This document shows, piece by piece, positions 30,927-39,783 of a stretch of 64,000 nt of DNA. Made by a program: the position numbers and the translations under genes. Source of the stretch: JAXLYE01 sp046351595 (GTDB lineage: Bacteria > Myxococcota_A > Polyangia > Palsa-1104 > JAEUJZ01); assembly GCA_046351595.1 (NCBI GenBank), contig JAXLYE010000003.1:1240001-1304000 (forward strand), read 5' to 3'. A model generated the notes under the pieces. The model made no database searches. It was not told the DNA's origin and saw only the letters and a program-made list of their open reading frames with translations. How positions within the stretch are numbered: position 1 is the stretch's first letter; each line of letters starts with the position of its first letter.

Positions 30927-33900
30927 ATGCCAAGTCAAAGCAAGCGCTCGTCCTTTGCCTGTACGCTGCTCTTGGTTGGGATCAGCGTGCTCTCGTGCCG
31001 GCCGAACGGGGAGGCCGGACCGGTTGCGGCAAAGCCCGCGGTCCGCGATGCCGGCGCAGCGAGCGCTCCCACAAGGCCCATGAGGAAGAAGATGCCCAGG
31101 TCGCCCGAGTGGAAGAAGGTCGAGAAGCTGATCGAAGAGGCGAAGTTCGAGGAGGCGCGGCAGGCCGTCGCCCAGATCCGCGAGCAGGCGCAGAAGGCCG
31201 ACAACGGCGAGGACTGGACCGAGGCGCTGATCAAGGAGGTCCAGCTCACCACCGCGCAGCACGGCTACGAGACGTCGGTGCGCTTCTTGCGCGAGCAGAG
31301 CTGGCCGCAGGATCTGCTGTCGCAGGCGACGCTGGAGCTGTTCTACGCGCAGTCGCTGATGACGTACCTTTTGCAGTACTCGTGGGAGATCAGCAAGCGC
31401 GAGAAGGTCGAGAGCAAGGGCACGGTCGACCTCAAGTCGTGGACCAAGGAGCAGATCTACCTGGAGGCGCAGAAGGCGTACGCGCGGCTGTGGCCGATGC
31501 GGGCGCAGCTCGGCGAGCAGCCTGTGCGCGCGCTGGCGCCGCTCTTGACGCCGAACGACTACCCCGACGGCATCCGCAGCACGCTGCGCGACGCGCTCGG
31601 GTACCTGTGGGTCGAGCTCCTGGCGAACACCCAGGCGTGGACGCCGGCGCAGTCGAACGAGGTCTTCCGCCTCGATCTGAAGAAGCTCGTGGCGACCGAC
31701 GGCAGCGAGCGGGAGATCACGCCGGCCTGGCTGGAAGACCCGGCGCCGCACCCGATGGAGAAGCTGGTCGGTGTGCTCGCGGATCTCGAGCGCTGGCACG
31801 GCCAGAGCGGGCACACCGAGGCGGCGCTGGAGGCGCGCTTCGTGCGCATCGAGCGGCTGCACGGCGCGTTCACCGATCGCGGTGATCGTGCGCTGTTGCG
31901 CACGCACCTGGAAGAGATCCTCGGCAAGCACCGCAACGTCGCCTGGTGGGCCAAGGGGCAGGCGCAGCTCGCGCGCATGGTGCAGCAGGATGAGGGCGAT
32001 CAGGTGCGCGCGCACGCGCTGGCCGCGCAGGGCCACAGCCAGTTCCCCGACACCGTCGGTGGCCGCCGCTGCCTGAGCATCGCGCGCGAGATCGAGCAGC
32101 CGCACTTCGCGATGAGCGGCGTGCTGGTCGATGGCGCGCAGAAGCGGTCGATCCAGGTGCGGCACAAGAACCTGCGCACGCTGTACTTCCGCGCCTATCC
32201 CTACGACCTGAAGCAGCGCATCGGCACCGCGACCGACTACAACCTCCTGCCGGCGTACCGCGAGATGCGCGAGCTGCTCACGCGCAAGCCGAGCCACGAG
32301 TGGTCCATCGATCTGCCGGCGACGCCGGACTACAAGGAGCACTCGACCTACGTCACGCCGCCGCTCACGCAGCTCGGAGCGTACGTGGTCCTGGCCTCGA
32401 CCAACAAGTCGTTCGAGGAGGCGCACGGGCGGACGCTGGCGCTGAACCTCATCGTCTCGGATCTGGTGCTGGTGACGCGGCAGCAGGGCGCCGAGCTCGC
32501 GGTCACCGTCGTCTCGGGTCAGAGCGGCAAGCCGCTCGCCGGGGTCGACGTCGTGCTCTACGAGTTCAACTACAACCGCCGGCACGCGCCGGACAAGACG
32601 GTGCGCACCGACGCCAACGGCCAGGCGCGCTTCAGCCGCAGCGGCGACAAGAGCTACTTTGTGGTCGCGCAGAAGAGCGACGGCGCCGGCGGCGACATGG
32701 CGCTTGATCCGCAGAACGTGTACCTGAGCCGCGACTACGAGCCCGGGGCCGAGAGCGCGGCGCTCATCTTCACCGACCGCAGCATCTATCGGCCGCAGCA
32801 GAAGATCTTCTGGAAGATCATCGCGTACGAGGGCAAGTCGCGGACCGCGAGCTACAAGGTCGCCGCGGGCAAGCGCGTGAAGGTGCGCCTGCTCGATCCG
32901 AACGGCGAGGCGGTGGCGACGCAAGAGGTGAAGACCAACGAGTTCGGCAGCGCCGCCGGTGAGTTCGTGCCGCCGAGCGGTCGCCTTCTGGGCAGCTGGC
33001 GCATCGAGGTCCCCGACACCTTCTACGCCTCGGCCGAGGTCAAGGTCGAGGAGTACAAGCGGCCGACGTTCGAGGTCAGCCTGAAGGATCCGACCGCGGC
33101 GCTGCGCCTGAACAAGCCGGCGACGCTCGTCGGCGAGGCGCGCTACTACTTCGGGCTGCCGGTGAGCGCGGGCGCGGTGCGCTGGCGCGTCAAGCGCAAC
33201 GCCGTGTACCCGTGGTGGTGGCAGCTGTGGGGCTTCGCCGCGACCAGCCACGACGAGCAGACCGTCGCCACCGGCACCTCGCCGCTTTCGCCCGACGGCA
33301 GCTTCCAGATCACGTTCACGCCCGAGGCGGACGAGCGCAAGGGCAAGGACGTCTCGTACTCGTACTCGGTCAGCGCCGATCTGACCGATGAGGGCGGCGA
33401 GACGCGCTCGGCGAGCCGGGCGTTCCGGCTGGGCTTCGTCTCGATCGAGGCCAGCGTCGACACCAGCAGCGGCTTCTTCGCCGCCGGCAAGTCGGACGGC
33501 GTGCTGACGGTAAAGCGCGCGAGCCTCGACGGGCTGGGCCGCGCCGGAGAGGGCAGCTACCGCATCCTGCGCATCGCGCCGCCGCAGCCGCTGGCGTCGC
33601 CCGCCGACCTGCCGGTGGCCGAGCCGCCGGCGGCGCTGGAGGCCGGGGGCAAGCCGCCGTATAAGACTGCCGGCGATCGGCTGCGCCCGCGCGGCGCGGT
33701 ACAGTACAACCCCGAGGGCGAGCTGCTGCGCTGGCCGGACGGGGCCGAGCAGGCGCGCGGCAAGCTCGTACACGACGACAAGGGCGAGGCCAAGCTGCCG
33801 CTGCCCGCGCTCGCGGCCGGCGCCTACCGCATCCGCTACGAGACGCAGGACGAGTTCGGGGCCAAGGCCGAGACCTTCCGCGACTTCCTGGTCAGCGACG

Positions 33901-36900
33901 GACAGAGCGCGGCGCCGCTGCCGCTGGTGCTGAAGCTTGAGCGCCCGGACGTGCGCGTCGGTGAGACCGCGCGCGTCCTCGCCTCATCGGGTCTGGCCGG
34001 GCAGACCGTGTTCCTGGATCTGTACCGCGACAGCAAGCTCCTTTCGCGGCGCCAGCTCGACGCCGGGCGCGAGTCCGTGATCGAGCTGCCGATGCGCGAG
34101 GAGGATCGCGGCGGCATGGGCCTCGTGCTGTGGGCGGTGCGCGATCACCAGTACCTGGCGCAGCAGGTCGCGATCTCGGTGCCGTGGGACAACAAGGAGC
34201 TGAAGCTCGCCTTCTCGACGTTCCGCGACAAGCTGCGCCCCGGCGCCAAGGAGACCTGGCGCGTGACCGTCAAGGGCCCCGACGGCGGCGCGATGGCAAA
34301 GGGCATGGTCGAGCTTCTGAGCTACATGTTCGACCGCAGCCTCGAGCTCTTTGCGCCGCACGATCCGCCCTCGCCGCTGTCGCTGTACCCGAGCCGCAGC
34401 GGCGTCGCCTGGCAGCGCACCAACGTGCAGGCCACCAGCCCGCTGTGGCTGCACAACCACGCGCTCGGCGATGTGCCGCCGTGGCCGGAGCTGCGCGGCG
34501 ATCAGCTGCAGTTCTACGAGAGCTACGGCGTCGGCGGCATGGGCATGCGCGGCGCGGTGGTGCGCTCGAGCATGATGATGATGGCGCGCGCGGCGCCGGG
34601 CGGTCCGCCGCCGCCGCCGGCACCGCCGCCGCCCGCGGCCTCGGCGCCCGCGCCGCAGGCGGACGCCAAGCCGAAGGAGGCCACCGTGGCCGGCGGCCTC
34701 GTCGAGGCCGAGAAGAAGAATGAGGCGCCGCGCCGCGAGCCCAGCACCGGCAAGGGCGCGGGCCCGACGCCGGGCGAGGCGCCGCAGCTGCGCAGCAACT
34801 TCGCCGAAACCGCGTACTTCATCCCGCAGCTTCTGACCGAGGCGGACGGCGGCGCGACCATCGAGTTCACGGCGCCGGACTCGGTGACCTCGTGGAGCGT
34901 CTGGGTGCACGCGCTGACCAAGGATCTGCGCGGAGGCTCTTTGCGCAAGGAGGCGCGCACGGTCAAGGAGCTGATGGTGCGGCCGTACCTGCCGCGCTTC
35001 TTCCGCGAGGCCGACAGCGCGGATCTGAAGGTCGTGGTGAACAACGCCGGCGACAAGCCGCTCAGCGGCACGCTGCTGCTCGACATCCTCGATCCCGACA
35101 CGCAGGAGAGCCGGCTGCCGCTGTTCCAGGTGCGCACGAACAAGCAGCCGTTCCAGGTCGCGCCGGGCAAGAGCGCGGCGCTGACCTTCCCGCTGGCGGC
35201 GCCGCAAAAAGTCGGCACGTTCGCCTTCAAGGTGACCGCCACCGCGGGCGACCTCGGCGACGGCGAGCTGCGGCCGCTGCCGGTGCTGCCGAGCCGCATG
35301 CACCTTGTGCAGTCGCGCTTCGTGACGCTGCGCGACGCGGACAGCCGCACCATGAAGTTCGACGAGCTGGCGAAGAACGACGACCCGAGCCGCATCAACG
35401 AGCAGCTGGTGGTCACGCTGGATACGCAGCTGTTCTTCACCGTGCTCAAGGCGCTGCCGTACCTGTCCAGCTACCCGTACGAGTGCACCGAGCAGACCCT
35501 GAACCGCTTCCTGTCGACCGGGATCGCCTCGTCGCTGTACGCGCAGTACCCGGCGATCGGCAAGATGGCCAAGGAGTTCGCAAAGCGCACGACGCAGCTC
35601 GAGCCGTGGGACGCGAACGATCCGAACCGCAAGATGACGCTGGAGGAGTCTCCGTGGCTGCAGACCGCGCGCGGCGGCAAGGACGAGTCCGAGCGCGCGC
35701 TCATCAACGTGCTCGATCCGCAGATCGCGCGGGCGCAGCGTGACTCGGCGCTGGCCAAGCTCGAGAAGGCGCAGACCTCGTCCGGCGGCTTCCCCTGGTT
35801 CCCGGGCGGGCCGCCGTCGCCGTACATGACGCTGTACCTCTTGAACGGCTTCGCGCGTGCGACCGAGTTCAAGATCGAGATCCCGCGCGCGATGGTGCAG
35901 AAGGGCTGGCAGTACCTGGCCGGTCACTTCCGCAGCGAGTTCATAAAGTGCATGAAGGAGGACAAGTGCGGCGTCGAGTTCCTGACGCTCTTGAACTACG
36001 TCGCGAGCTCGTTCCCGGACGCGACGTGGACCGGCGACGCGCTGACGGTGGCCGAGCGCACGCAGATCCTCGACTACACGTTCAAGCGCTGGAAGGGCGT
36101 GTCGCCGTACTTGAAGGGGCTCTTGGCGCTGACGCTCAAGCGCATGGGCCGCGCGGGTGACGCGAAGCTGGTGTTCGCGAGCGTCATGGACTCGGCCAAG
36201 ACGCTGCCGGATCAGGGCACGTTCTGGGCGCAGGAGGACCGCTCGTGGCTCTGGTACAACGACACCATCGAGTCGCACGCCTTCGCGCTGCGCGTGCTGA
36301 TGGAGCTCGATCCGCAGAACCCGAAGAAGGACGGCCTGGTGCTGTGGCTGCTCCTCAACAAGAAGCTGAGCCAGTGGAAGTCGACGCGCGCGACGGCCGA
36401 GGTGATCTACTCGCTGGTCCACTACCTGCAGCAGGACAAGTCGCTGGGCGTCCGCGAGGAGGCGACGGTGCGCATCGGGCCGCAGAGCCAGCACTTCACG
36501 TTCGAGCCGGATCGCTACGTCGGCAAGACGCAGATCGTGCTGCCGGGGGCGCAGATCGAGCCGGCGCGCTCGTCGAGCATCACCGTCGAGAAGCAGACCA
36601 AGGGCTTCCTGTTCGCGTCCGCGGCCTGGCACTTCTCGACCGAGCGCATGCCCGAGGAGTCGAGCGGCGACTTCTTCCAGATCTCGCGCACCTACTTCAA
36701 GCGCGAGAACAACGGCAAGGAGTGGACGCTGTCGCCGCTCGCCGACGGCGCGGTGCTGAAGCCGGGCGACGAGGTCGAGGTGCAGATCGCGATCCGCACC
36801 AAGCACGCGGCCGAGTACGTGCACCTGCGCGATCCGCGCGCCGCGGGGCTTGAGCCCGACGCCGCGGTGTCGCGCTACAAGTGGGACCTGGGCATCGCCT

Positions 36901-37103
36901 GGTACGAGGAGATCCGCGACAGCGGCACCAACTTCTTCTTCGAGTGGCTGCCGGCCGGTCAGTACACCTTCAAGTACCGCGTGCGCGCCAACCTCGCGGG
37001 CACCTTCCGCGTCGGGCCGGCGACGCTGCAGTCGATGTATGCGCCGGAGTTCTCGGCCTACTCGGCGGGCCACATCCTGAAGGTCGCGCCCGGGCAGCCC
37101 TAG
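30927..37103 (+). CDS. Alpha-2-macroglobulin family lipoprotein (thioester-containing)
   Basis: The protein has 2058 residues. A signal peptide with lipobox VLSC (Cys24) predicts a periplasmic lipoprotein. A helical N-terminal region (about 50-390) precedes a series of macroglobulin (MG) beta domains. A Gly/Pro/Ala/Met-rich low-complexity stretch (about 1210-1290) is in the bait-region position. The thioester motif CTEQ (Cys1520-Gln1523) precedes the helical thioester domain. The family traps attacking proteases, linking covalently through the thioester. It is longer than E. coli YfhM (about 1650 residues), mainly because of the N-terminal region. Unlike the classical arrangement, no pbpC-type PBP gene follows. 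Confidence 0.95.
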   Translation: MPSQSKRSSFACTLLLVGISVLSCRPNGEAGPVAAKPAVRDAGAASAPTRPMRKKMPRSPEWKKVEKLIEEAKFEEARQAVAQIREQAQKADNGEDWTEALIKEVQLTTAQHGYETSVRFLREQSWPQDLLSQATLELFYAQSLMTYLLQYSWEISKREKVESKGTVDLKSWTKEQIYLEAQKAYARLWPMRAQLGEQPVRALAPLLTPNDYPDGIRSTLRDALGYLWVELLANTQAWTPAQSNEVFRLDLKKLVATDGSEREITPAWLEDPAPHPMEKLVGVLADLERWHGQSGHTEAALEARFVRIERLHGAFTDRGDRALLRTHLEEILGKHRNVAWWAKGQAQLARMVQQDEGDQVRAHALAAQGHSQFPDTVGGRRCLSIAREIEQPHFAMSGVLVDGAQKRSIQVRHKNLRTLYFRAYPYDLKQRIGTATDYNLLPAYREMRELLTRKPSHEWSIDLPATPDYKEHSTYVTPPLTQLGAYVVLASTNKSFEEAHGRTLALNLIVSDLVLVTRQQGAELAVTVVSGQSGKPLAGVDVVLYEFNYNRRHAPDKTVRTDANGQARFSRSGDKSYFVVAQKSDGAGGDMALDPQNVYLSRDYEPGAESAALIFTDRSIYRPQQKIFWKIIAYEGKSRTASYKVAAGKRVKVRLLDPNGEAVATQEVKTNEFGSAAGEFVPPSGRLLGSWRIEVPDTFYASAEVKVEEYKRPTFEVSLKDPTAALRLNKPATLVGEARYYFGLPVSAGAVRWRVKRNAVYPWWWQLWGFAATSHDEQTVATGTSPLSPDGSFQITFTPEADERKGKDVSYSYSVSADLTDEGGETRSASRAFRLGFVSIEASVDTSSGFFAAGKSDGVLTVKRASLDGLGRAGEGSYRILRIAPPQPLASPADLPVAEPPAALEAGGKPPYKTAGDRLRPRGAVQYNPEGELLRWPDGAEQARGKLVHDDKGEAKLPLPALAAGAYRIRYETQDEFGAKAETFRDFLVSDGQSAAPLPLVLKLERPDVRVGETARVLASSGLAGQTVFLDLYRDSKLLSRRQLDAGRESVIELPMREEDRGGMGLVLWAVRDHQYLAQQVAISVPWDNKELKLAFSTFRDKLRPGAKETWRVTVKGPDGGAMAKGMVELLSYMFDRSLELFAPHDPPSPLSLYPSRSGVAWQRTNVQATSPLWLHNHALGDVPPWPELRGDQLQFYESYGVGGMGMRGAVVRSSMMMMARAAPGGPPPPPAPPPPAASAPAPQADAKPKEATVAGGLVEAEKKNEAPRREPSTGKGAGPTPGEAPQLRSNFAETAYFIPQLLTEADGGATIEFTAPDSVTSWSVWVHALTKDLRGGSLRKEARTVKELMVRPYLPRFFREADSADLKVVVNNAGDKPLSGTLLLDILDPDTQESRLPLFQVRTNKQPFQVAPGKSAALTFPLAAPQKVGTFAFKVTATAGDLGDGELRPLPVLPSRMHLVQSRFVTLRDADSRTMKFDELAKNDDPSRINEQLVVTLDTQLFFTVLKALPYLSSYPYECTEQTLNRFLSTGIASSLYAQYPAIGKMAKEFAKRTTQLEPWDANDPNRKMTLEESPWLQTARGGKDESERALINVLDPQIARAQRDSALAKLEKAQTSSGGFPWFPGGPPSPYMTLYLLNGFARATEFKIEIPRAMVQKGWQYLAGHFRSEFIKCMKEDKCGVEFLTLLNYVASSFPDATWTGDALTVAERTQILDYTFKRWKGVSPYLKGLLALTLKRMGRAGDAKLVFASVMDSAKTLPDQGTFWAQEDRSWLWYNDTIESHAFALRVLMELDPQNPKKDGLVLWLLLNKKLSQWKSTRATAEVIYSLVHYLQQDKSLGVREEATVRIGPQSQHFTFEPDRYVGKTQIVLPGAQIEPARSSSITVEKQTKGFLFASAAWHFSTERMPEESSGDFFQISRTYFKRENNGKEWTLSPLADGAVLKPGDEVEVQIAIRTKHAAEYVHLRDPRAAGLEPDAAVSRYKWDLGIAWYEEIRDSGTNFFFEWLPAGQYTFKYRVRANLAGTFRVGPATLQSMYAPEFSAYSAGHILKVAPGQP

Positions 37104-37169
37104 TCGAGGCACGGGCACGCGCCCGCAACCCGGGGAGGGTCAAAGACCCGCACCGATTCGAGGAGATCC

Positions 37170-38111
37170 ATGGGGGGGAGCCGCAAGCTTTCGATCGCGT
37201 GCTGGCTGCTGGTCGGCTGCATGGCGCCGGTGTTCGTCGAGTGGCGCTACGGCGAGCTTTTGCCGGCGGACCCGGTGATCTGGATCGTCACGCTGATCAC
37301 CGCGGGCATCGCGCTGTGGGCGTACTTCAAGAAGCGCGCGGGCTGGGTGGTGGCCGTGATCCGCGCCGTGCTGCAGATCCTCGTGGCGGCGCTGGCGCTG
37401 ATGGAGATCTCGGGCAGCGGCACGCGCGCGACGGTGTACCGGCTGCAGGCGCTCAGCACCCTGGCGCTGGTCGTGGCGGCGCTGTGGCTGCTGCTGGACA
37501 AGCAGGTGCGCGAGCTCGTCTGGGGCAGCGCGGCCAAGGGCGAACCACCGGCGCCGGCGCCGCCACCGCGACCGCCGTCGTGGCTCGCGGGCTGGCGCGT
37601 GCCCGCGGGGCTGGGCGGGGTCGCGCTGGTCGCGGCGGCGCTGGAGCAGCGGCTGCTGTACCAGCACCTCACCCTGGGCGAGTGGCTGCTGCGCGTGGCC
37701 TACGTGCTGCTGCCGGTGCTGGGGGCGTGGCTGCTCGCGGTCCGGGGCCGCGATCGCCTGTGGCTGACGACGCTCGGCGCGCTGCTCGGAGAGTGCGTGA
37801 GCGACATGCTGAGCGTCCTGGTCAGCGGCGGCGGGCTGGAGGCGGCGCTGATGCGCGTGGTGCTGCCGATCTACAGCCTGCCGGCGCTGCTGCTCGGGCT
37901 GGCCGTGGGCCTGGGCGCACGACGGCCGCTGCCGTTCCTCGGGATCGTGGTGCCGGTCGGCTACGTGCTGTACCGCACCTCGTCGACCCTGATCGCCTCG
38001 GGCGGCGGCGCGCTGCCGGTCGGCCTGTGGGGCCTGTCCGCGCTCACCGGCGTCGGGTTCGCGGCCGTGATCTTCCGGTTCCGCAGCGCGCGCGCCGACA
38101 CGCCGGCCTGA
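37170..38111 (+). CDS. Polytopic membrane protein, unknown function
   Basis: The protein has 313 residues with about eight or nine hydrophobic helices and a proline-rich loop (about 128-138) splitting it into two halves. GAGGAG five bases before the ATG is a strong start. I recognise no family and see no catalytic motif. It follows the alpha-2-macroglobulin gene by 66 bp on the same strand and may be cotranscribed. Confidence 0.8.
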   Translation: MGGSRKLSIACWLLVGCMAPVFVEWRYGELLPADPVIWIVTLITAGIALWAYFKKRAGWVVAVIRAVLQILVAALALMEISGSGTRATVYRLQALSTLALVVAALWLLLDKQVRELVWGSAAKGEPPAPAPPPRPPSWLAGWRVPAGLGGVALVAAALEQRLLYQHLTLGEWLLRVAYVLLPVLGAWLLAVRGRDRLWLTTLGALLGECVSDMLSVLVSGGGLEAALMRVVLPIYSLPALLLGLAVGLGARRPLPFLGIVVPVGYVLYRTSSTLIASGGGALPVGLWGLSALTGVGFAAVIFRFRSARADTPA

Positions 38112-38120
38112 GCGCGGCGT

Positions 38121-39467
38121 TTACGTCCGCAGCGCGTGCTGCGTCGTGTGCAGGGCTGGCAGGTCGCTGTCGTCGGGCGTCCGCGCGCGCTCGGGCGATG
38201 GGCCCGCGAGCTCGTCGTCATCGAGCAGGCTGGCGAGCAGCCCGGTGCCGGCGCTGGCGTTCAGATCGAGCAGCACCACCCCGCTCAGCGGCTCGCCGTC
38301 GTGCCAGCCCGCAAGGTGCAGCCGCAAGAGCCGCCCGCTCGGCGACACCCAGGCCGACTGCAGGTCGATGGCGTCCGCCAGCACGTCGAGCGGCCACAGC
38401 GACGGATCGAGCAGGTGCGGGTCGAGCAGGAGGTCGGTCGGATCCGGCGCCTCTGGCAGCGCCGCGAGCGGCGGGTGCTCGTACAGCGCCGGCCGGCCGC
38501 AGATGCGCAGCGGCGGCGCCGGCGTGGTGCCGCGCAGGGGCGAGGCGGACAGGTCGAGACCGAACAGATCGACCAGCAGCAGCTCGCCCGCGGGCGCGCA
38601 CAGAAGGCAGCGCGGCAGCACCAGCTCCAGCCACGTCGCCAGCTCCTCGTCGTCGCTGCGCAGCTCGTGCTCGCTCAGGCCGCAGCTCGCGGCCAGGCGC
38701 TCCAGCCCCTCCTCGCCGAGCTCCACGTCCAGCGTGCCGGACCACATCGTCCCGCTCTGCCGATCCGTGCGCAGCAGCTCGAGCTCGGCGCGCAGGCCGC
38801 TCACACCGCGCAGCTGCAGGAACAGCGCATAGCAGCCCTGCGCGTGGCCGGGCTGCATGCCTGCATGAACTACAAAATCGCCTGCTTTGTGCTGCTTCAT
38901 GCCCGGCTCGCGCAGGTCGATCAGGTTCGCGAGACGGCCGCCGAGCAGCGGCACCTGCCAGCCGAGTACCGGCACGCGATCGCCCGGGCAGGGCGGCAGG
39001 CGCGGCGGGCGCTCACCGAGGCCGCGCTGCACGTGGCAGGCGCCGATGCCGTAGCGCGCGCCGCCGCGGCGATCGCCCTCGGCCGCGGGCTGCAGCGCCT
39101 GCACCAGGCTGTCGACGGTCCAGCGCTGCGGATCCGCGGCGTATACGATGTAGTCGAGGGCATCGCTGCGCGGATCGAGCCCGAGGAAGCGGAGCTCGGG
39201 CCAGAACAGAGCATCCACCGTCAGCAGCCGCAGCGCGAGGAGCAGCGGCGACAGCCCCTGCGCCCGCAGCTCGTCGTCACCGCGCAGGCCCGGCACCGGC
39301 GGCGCATGCCCGAGCCGCGTGAGCAGCAGCGGCGTGTCCCAGAGTCGGGTGTCCGCGGCGAGGGGGATGCCCAGCGCGGACGCGGCGGCGGCGATGTATT
39401 GCTGGTCGGCGGCGGGCAGATCCCGTAGCGCGAACACCACGGCGCGTGAGCCGGGGCCTTTTGTCAT
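38121..39467 (-). CDS. Hypothetical cytoplasmic protein
   Basis: The protein has 448 residues from MTKGPGSR, preceded by GGAGAAGGA. No signal peptide or membrane helix is seen. It is rich in leucine, aspartate and arginine and contains a cysteine-bearing central segment. I recognise no family. It is convergent with the preceding membrane-protein gene (10 bp apart). Codon use and aromatic content are those of a real protein on this strand. Confidence 0.75.
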   Translation of the reverse strand: MTKGPGSRAVVFALRDLPAADQQYIAAAASALGIPLAADTRLWDTPLLLTRLGHAPPVPGLRGDDELRAQGLSPLLLALRLLTVDALFWPELRFLGLDPRSDALDYIVYAADPQRWTVDSLVQALQPAAEGDRRGGARYGIGACHVQRGLGERPPRLPPCPGDRVPVLGWQVPLLGGRLANLIDLREPGMKQHKAGDFVVHAGMQPGHAQGCYALFLQLRGVSGLRAELELLRTDRQSGTMWSGTLDVELGEEGLERLAASCGLSEHELRSDDEELATWLELVLPRCLLCAPAGELLLVDLFGLDLSASPLRGTTPAPPLRICGRPALYEHPPLAALPEAPDPTDLLLDPHLLDPSLWPLDVLADAIDLQSAWVSPSGRLLRLHLAGWHDGEPLSGVVLLDLNASAGTGLLASLLDDDELAGPSPERARTPDDSDLPALHTTQHALRT

Positions 39468-39783
39468 TCCTTCTCCCTCACGGTCGCGCCGCACGGCTCG
39501 GCGAGCGACACCCCCGTCGCTGGCGAGCGCACGGTGCGCAGACTCGTGTGCCGCTATCTTAGTCTCTTTAGGGCCCCTTTCGCGCGAAAAAATGAAGGGC
39601 TTTCGCGAGGTTGCGCGGGCTGTGTTTGAGAGCGGCGAGGCACGCGCGTGTGCCTCGTGCGGCGCGGTTCATGAAGTGCTTATGGAAAGGAGCCGCGAGA
39701 GCAGCGCGTGAGCACGCGCGGTGTGGGGCGGGCGACGAAGAAACTGTGGGGCTGCGGGCGTGTCCGCTCGCTGCTCGATCTCG
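39468..39783. other. Intergenic region with a 12-bp palindrome
   Basis: These 316 bp lie between two minus-strand genes. No gene is supported. The segment 39555-39610 is AT-richer and contains the perfect palindrome TTTCGCGCGAAA (39578-39589), with a second half-site TTTCGCG at 39601-39607, plus a TAAGAT-like -10 on the minus strand near 39557. Together these could form a promoter/operator for the gene ending at 38121. Confidence 0.4.

Noticed and set aside
30645..33773. Long minus-strand open frame (1042 codons) opposite the alpha-2-macroglobulin gene
   Set aside because: Composition is Arg/Ala/Leu-rich noise, while the plus frame has a lipobox, MG domains and the thioester motif.
33984..37118. 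Second long minus-strand open frame opposite the same gene
   Set aside because: Same reason: an antisense shadow of a recognised protein.
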